DNA from: Gemmata massiliana
Lineage (GTDB): Bacteria > Planctomycetota > Planctomycetia > Gemmatales > Gemmataceae
Direction: 5' to 3'
NCBI RefSeq assembly: GCF_901538265.1
Contig: NZ_LR593886.1
Location: forward strand, 310,001 to 374,000
DNA length: 64,000 bases
The notes under the pieces are model-generated. The model searched no databases and had not been told where the DNA came from. It saw nothing but the letters and a program-made list of their open reading frames with translations. Both the position numbers and the translations under genes were made by a program. The first letter of the stretch is position 1. Each line of letters starts with the position of its first letter. Positions 59,993-64,000 of this stretch are shown piece by piece.

Positions 59993-62479
59993 TTACCGCG
60001 GCTTCTTCGCGGGTTTGCCGACCGGAGCCGGTTGTGTTTTCGGTTGCTCAGCCGGCGGTTGTTGGGCTTTGGGCGGTTGAACGACTTTCGTCGGCGGGGC
60101 GGTCGGAACTATGGCTGCCGGGCGCGGTTGAACCACCGGCGCCGGAGTCGGTTGGGCTTTGGGCTGTACCGTAGGGGCTGCCACAACCGGCTTGGGTTGT
60201 GGTTGTGCAACTGGGGGAATAACTGCGGGTTTGGGCTGTGGTTGCACAGCCGGAACAACCGCGAGCGACGGCTTCTGGTCTCCCTTTGGCGGGGACGTGG
60301 GACGCGGGTCAGCTTTCGGGGGCGTTGGCGGATTCCTCTTTGGCTCGACCTTCGGTGTGACCGGCGGGGTTGTTGGCCCCTTCGGTTCAATTTTTGATAG
60401 CGGCGTTGTGGGCGGGATGACCGGGGGCTTCGGGTCGACCCTTGGCAGCGGAGTCACCGGCGGTTGAGTCGGAGGAACGACCGGAGGCGTCGTCGGCTTC
60501 GGATCAACCTTGGGAACCACCGGCATACCCTTGGGCGGGTCAACCTTCGGCGAAACCGGCGGTGTGACCGGCTTCGGATCAACCTTGGGCGGTTCGATCT
60601 TCGGCATCGGGCTGACCGGCGGATTGACCGGGGGCTTCGGGTCCACTTTGGGAAGCGGAGTTCCCGGCGTCTTGGGCGGGTCGATCTTCGGTGTCGCCGG
60701 ATTCACCGGTGGTTGCGTAGGCGGTATACCCGGCTTTACCGGCATCTTGGGATCGATCTTGGGCGGATCGACTTTGGGCACCGGGTTCACCGGCGGAGTT
60801 CCCGGTGTCTTCGGGTCCACCTTCGGCATCGGTGTAATCGAAGGATTCACTGGAGCTTTCGGGTCCACTTTTGCGCCGGGCGTGTTGATCGACCGGTGCG
60901 GGTTCGGCGGGGGGGCTTTCTTCTCGTCAGTGCTCACCGCAGCCCGCTGGATCGCCGTTTTCGGTACGTCCAGTTTAATCGTTTGCGGTTTGGTCGGCGG
61001 TTGTGTAGCGCCCGGGGGCACCACCGGCTTGGGTTGGTTCACTGCGGCCGTTTCGAGCTTGGTCCGCTGAACCGCAACCTCGCGAATTTGCTTCGCCGCG
61101 GTCGCCTCGTCGCGCCGGCGCTCGGCACTCACTGCCTCAAACTTTGTCCGCTGGAGATCGGGCGCAACCTTCAGCGGCGCGAGCATCGCCACGTTCGATA
61201 CGTCGCGGTTGTTCACTGTCGAGGCGCCGTTCACCACCGTGATGTTGTTCGTCACGTTGGTGACGTTGGTCTTGGTGATGTTGTTGATGGTCCTGTTCTG
61301 TTGCACGAGCGTGACCGGCGGACGCGCTACCTCACCGCGGTACCGTCCGGCGTACAGGTCGTTCACGCCCCCCTGCCAACGCGGGGTGCTGCGGTAGTGG
61401 ACGGAGTAGTAGCTCCACAGCGGGTCGTAACCCCAGGTACGGCCGACGCCGAACCCGATGGCGAATCCGTTGCGACCCACGGTCCCGCACCACGCGGTGT
61501 ACCCGCCGGTCGCGTACCGATTGTCGAAGTAGTCGCCGAAGTAGTAGTTCCCGTGCCCGCGGCGCACAAACAACGCGCCAGTCATGCACGGTTCACTCAC
61601 CACGTACACCGGCGTGTAGACGAACGCGCGCCGGGTGTAGACCGGGCGGGAGATCACGACCGGCGCGAACAGCACACCGCGGGTGGCCAGGGGGTAGTCC
61701 CAGTAACCGTCGCAGAACACGTATCCGGCTGGGGTCCAGTGGTAGCGCGCGGGCACCCACACCCAGTCGCGGCGGTACTCGACCCACACGCCGGGGCGCC
61801 ACACGTACTTGTTCCGCCACACCCATGACCCGGGCACGTACACGCTCGCGGTGTTCGGTGCTTCGACCGTGGGGCCAACTTCCAGCGTAACCGGCGGTTG
61901 CGGCAGGTACTCGATTTCCGGCTGCACTTGCGGTTGTTGGAGTTGCTGTGGTTGCGGTGGGGTCAGTTCCTGCCAGAAGCCTGGAACGTACTGCCACCCG
62001 CCCCTCACCTCACGCCACGAACCCGGCACCCACACGCGCCCCGGGGGCGGTTGGCGCCAGAACCCGCTCACCCAGATGAACTGGCTGCCCTCTTCGTCCC
62101 AGCTCCAGTAGCCGGGAATCCACTGCACGTTATCGCCTTCCGGCTTCTGGTCCGGCGGCAGTTCCTCGACCGGATCGGGCGGTTGCTTCGCGACGACGGG
62201 GGATTCGGCCGGTGCTTCCGCGGTGGCTGCGAACGCCTCGTGAACCGGCCCCTTGGCAAGTACCTCAATTCCGTCGCCTTGCCCCGGTTGAGTCGGCGGC
62301 GCGGGCTCAACCGGCTGCCCCTGTTGTCCGGGGCGCGGGAGCGGCAGAGGAATGGGCTCAGGATCGGGAGAAACGAGCGGGATCGGATCTTGTGCTGGTG
62401 CAGGGTTGATAGCGACGAGCGCGAGCACGAGTGAGCCGAACACGCCGAGGGGCAGCACCTTCAGCACTCGTTCGGTCAT
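59993..62479 (-). CDS. secreted WxxGxW-repeat protein with Asn-rich and long Pro-rich tail
   Basis: An 828-residue secreted protein; ATG 62479 has GAGGT eight bases upstream. A signal peptide (1-29, PAPAQ) precedes a Pro/Gln-rich stretch. Then comes an array of W-x-P-G-x-W units at about 120-280 (WIPGYWSW, WVSGFWRQ, WVPGSWREV, YVPGFWQE, YVPGSWVW, WRPGVWVEY), the YXWXXGXW repeat seen in planctomycete and Legionella-type surface proteins. An Asn/Thr run (NRTINNITKTNVTNVTNNIT) lies near 420-440. From about 540 the sequence is repetitive proline-rich with PKVDPKxP and KIDPPK units. Nucleotide-level repeats in 60.35-60.90 kb imply recent duplication. It is likely a cell-surface or matrix protein; the function is unknown. 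Confidence 0.85.
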   Translation of the reverse strand: MTERVLKVLPLGVFGSLVLALVAINPAPAQDPIPLVSPDPEPIPLPLPRPGQQGQPVEPAPPTQPGQGDGIEVLAKGPVHEAFAATAEAPAESPVVAKQPPDPVEELPPDQKPEGDNVQWIPGYWSWDEEGSQFIWVSGFWRQPPPGRVWVPGSWREVRGGWQYVPGFWQELTPPQPQQLQQPQVQPEIEYLPQPPVTLEVGPTVEAPNTASVYVPGSWVWRNKYVWRPGVWVEYRRDWVWVPARYHWTPAGYVFCDGYWDYPLATRGVLFAPVVISRPVYTRRAFVYTPVYVVSEPCMTGALFVRRGHGNYYFGDYFDNRYATGGYTAWCGTVGRNGFAIGFGVGRTWGYDPLWSYYSVHYRSTPRWQGGVNDLYAGRYRGEVARPPVTLVQQNRTINNITKTNVTNVTNNITVVNGASTVNNRDVSNVAMLAPLKVAPDLQRTKFEAVSAERRRDEATAAKQIREVAVQRTKLETAAVNQPKPVVPPGATQPPTKPQTIKLDVPKTAIQRAAVSTDEKKAPPPNPHRSINTPGAKVDPKAPVNPSITPMPKVDPKTPGTPPVNPVPKVDPPKIDPKMPVKPGIPPTQPPVNPATPKIDPPKTPGTPLPKVDPKPPVNPPVSPMPKIEPPKVDPKPVTPPVSPKVDPPKGMPVVPKVDPKPTTPPVVPPTQPPVTPLPRVDPKPPVIPPTTPLSKIEPKGPTTPPVTPKVEPKRNPPTPPKADPRPTSPPKGDQKPSLAVVPAVQPQPKPAVIPPVAQPQPKPVVAAPTVQPKAQPTPAPVVQPRPAAIVPTAPPTKVVQPPKAQQPPAEQPKTQPAPVGKPAKKPR

Positions 62480-62744
62480 GATTGTGTACCTCAATAAGCA
62501 AGGTGCGATCACTTGATTCGTTAAAAAACGCCGAACTGTGCGAAACTTGCGCGGCCCGACGGTCATTCAGTGCAGTTGCAAAGCGGATACCGCTTCATGA
62601 AAGTGGTGTAACTTGAACCGCCGGCTGGAAAAAGGGGAAATTGGGCGAACATTGCGGCACAATTAAACCATCCTGATTAACGCAGATGCAATGAAAAGGC
62701 CCAATTTGTGTCAAAAGTAGATCGGAAATAAGCGGGAGACGATT

Positions 62745-63227
62745 GTGACGATCCGTGAAGCGACCGAGAGCGACTGGCCGCATGTGTGGGCGCTATTTCA
62801 AAGCGTCGCGGCGAGCGGGGACGTATTCGCTTATGACGAATCTACGACCGAAGCTACCGCGCGGAAGTTGTGGTTCGATGCCCCGGCAGCGTGTTTTGTG
62901 TGCGAAGAAGACGGCCGATTCGCCGGGACGTACTACGTTCGACCGAACCATCCCGGGCGCGGGGCTCACGTCGCGAATGCGGGTTACATGGTCTCCCCGG
63001 ACTTTCGCGGGCGCGGGCTGGCGGTCGCGATGTGTCAGCACTCGCTCGAAACTGCGAAACGACTCGGTTTTACCGCCATGCAGTTCAACTTCGTGGTGAG
63101 TACGAACGCATCCGCGGTGCGGGCGTGGGAGCGGTGCGGTTTTGCGGTGATTGGTCGGCTTTCTGGGGCGTTTCACCACAAAGAACTCAGTTTCGTGGAC
63201 GCTTTTGTGATGTTCCGCGAGCTGTAA
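62745..63227 (+). CDS. GNAT-family N-acetyltransferase
   Basis: A 160-residue GNAT with a GTG start and GGGAG seven bases upstream. Acetyl-CoA binding shows SPDFRGRGLAVAM (the R/Q-x-x-G-x-G/A loop), with VSTNASAVRAWERCGFAVIGRL for the C-terminal motif. The N-terminal TIREATESDWPHVWALFQSVA is typical. The target is unknown; the short form argues for small-molecule or protein N-terminal acetylation. It stands alone between a minus-strand surface-protein gene and a kinase gene. Confidence 0.88.
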   Translation: MTIREATESDWPHVWALFQSVAASGDVFAYDESTTEATARKLWFDAPAACFVCEEDGRFAGTYYVRPNHPGRGAHVANAGYMVSPDFRGRGLAVAMCQHSLETAKRLGFTAMQFNFVVSTNASAVRAWERCGFAVIGRLSGAFHHKELSFVDAFVMFREL

Positions 63228-63274
63228 GCGAAGCCGATCAACGAACCGCGCTGAACGAGTCGACGAATGGCCAG

Positions 63275-64000
63275 TTATTTCAGGATGAGATAGCCGATGA
63301 CCGCACTGAGGGCCATCACAACGGCGAGCAGAACGGGGGTCCAGTTGAACGATTCCTCGCGGTTCTCAGGGCGCGGACGCGCCGGTTTGGGCTTATTGGT
63401 TTCTCGCGGCTCTCGCGGTTCGTGTGCCGCATGCGCGCCGGATGCCCCAGAGTAACTGTACGGGGTAGTTGCGTTGTACGTTCCACTCGACGGTTGGGTC
63501 GGTAGGGGAGACGACGGTTTGGACGGTGAGGTCGAAGGTACGGGAGTACTGGGACGCGGGCCGGAACCGCCGGCTCGCAGGCGCGAAGCCGAGGAACTCG
63601 ATCCGGTCGGCAACGATGCGCCGTAGTCGGTCGTTTCGTCCGAACCGGGGGTGCGGGTCGCGGGCATCGCCAATGCCGCGGGTGTTACGACGAGGTCGCG
63701 GAACTCGGGCACGCTGGACAGTGGGCTGAACTGCCCGTTTTTCGTGCGACTAACGAGCACGCCGGAAGGATCACCGAGTAGGCTGTCGCGCAGGGCATTA
63801 CGGATGCCGTCGGTGCTGCCTTTGACGGTGTGAGCCTTATCGTTTTCGTCGCGGTAGACCAAGTACCACACATCAACGGCTGGGGCCGAAACCTGGGCGT
63901 TTGGGCTCCCAGCCGTGGTCGCCGAGCGGCTCTGGCCGGTCAGGTCTTCGAGGAACTCGCGGCAACTGGACGGGCGCTGGCTCGGTTCCGCGCTCATTGC
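63275..64000 (-). CDS. C-terminal part of a Ser/Thr protein kinase, cut by the window edge
   Basis: The frame is open to the last base, so the gene starts beyond the window. The first residues visible (AMSAEPSQRPSSCREFLEDLTG) match the end of a Hanks kinase domain, where a dPxxRPxS phrase precedes the final helix. What follows is a domain with WYLVYRDENDKAHTVKGSTDGIRNALRDSLLGD, a Ser/Pro-rich linker, and a C-terminal transmembrane helix (WTPVLLAVVMALSAVIGYLIL). The kinase motifs themselves lie outside, so the name is an inference. Confidence 0.65.
   Translation of the reverse strand, partial: AMSAEPSQRPSSCREFLEDLTGQSRSATTAGSPNAQVSAPAVDVWYLVYRDENDKAHTVKGSTDGIRNALRDSLLGDPSGVLVSRTKNGQFSPLSSVPEFRDLVVTPAALAMPATRTPGSDETTDYGASLPTGSSSSASRLRAGGSGPRPSTPVPSTSPSKPSSPLPTQPSSGTYNATTPYSYSGASGAHAAHEPREPRETNKPKPARPRPENREESFNWTPVLLAVVMALSAVIGYLILK

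Noticed and set aside
1-64000. tRNA, rRNA or CRISPR genes
   Set aside because: Reading the intergenic regions showed no T-arm or acceptor-stem pattern of a tRNA, no rRNA sequence and no spaced direct repeats; a covariance search could still find a divergent tRNA.

Overview
The window is a GC-rich bacterial chromosome segment that looks like a planctomycete of the Gemmata type (family Gemmataceae). The signs are: repeated pairing of ECF sigma factors with Hanks-type Ser/Thr kinases, WD40 and beta-propeller proteins, a zinc-ribbon/LamG protein, a PEP-CTERM-like secreted protein, WxxGxW-repeat and DUF885 proteins, and many long palindromic intergenic elements. I saw no rRNA, tRNA or CRISPR array. 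The assignment is inferred from gene content alone.

Layout. 1-3.5 kb: sucC (5' end outside the window) and sucD, with a lipoprotein gene and a small membrane-protein gene between them. 3.7-8.0 kb (minus): an ECF sigma factor followed by a kinase fused to a zinc finger and WD40 repeats. 8.3-12.3 kb: type VI secretion ATPase ClpV, a CPBP membrane protease and a PAAR protein. 12.4-19.4 kb: an unknown protein, a large zinc-ribbon/TM/LamG/propeller protein, a HEAT-repeat protein and a FliA/WhiG-like sigma factor. 20-24.7 kb: M28 peptidase, a degenerate M24 homologue, an alpha/beta hydrolase, msrB and an aldo/keto reductase. 24.7-26.0 kb: a visibly AT-richer patch with a YfbU-family gene and unknown genes. 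26-30.8 kb (minus): a DUF885 peptidase and an ABC uptake operon (binding protein plus two permeases, no ATPase in view). 31.3-37.3 kb: a GlmU-like protein and a kinase/lipoprotein/ECF-sigma cluster. 37.5-40.2 kb: polynucleotide kinase-phosphatase-ligase (Pnkp). 40.6-43.3 kb: PEP-CTERM-like protein, homoserine dehydrogenase and a candidate structured ncRNA. 43.3-52 kb: HTH protein, glycosyltransferase, beta-CASP nuclease, ArsR regulator, WD40 protein, an ankyrin-type protein, a BaiN-like flavoprotein and a hypothetical. 52.3-57.6 kb: a Bat-type operon (two VWA proteins, TPR protein, BatD-like and SH3 protein). 57.7-64 kb: AlkB-like dioxygenase, ECF sigma/anti-sigma pair, HAD phosphatase, a WxxGxW/proline-rich protein, a GNAT and the end of another kinase.

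The strongest novelty candidates are the structured RNA at about 43.13-43.30 kb, which has its own promoter-like and terminator-like signals, and a 132-base palindromic repeat translated in frame inside Pnkp. Others are a peptidase-like protein that has lost all M24 metal ligands, and a 32-base-arm palindrome between divergent genes, where it cannot be an ordinary terminator. Most assignments are by reading motifs; no database search was possible.
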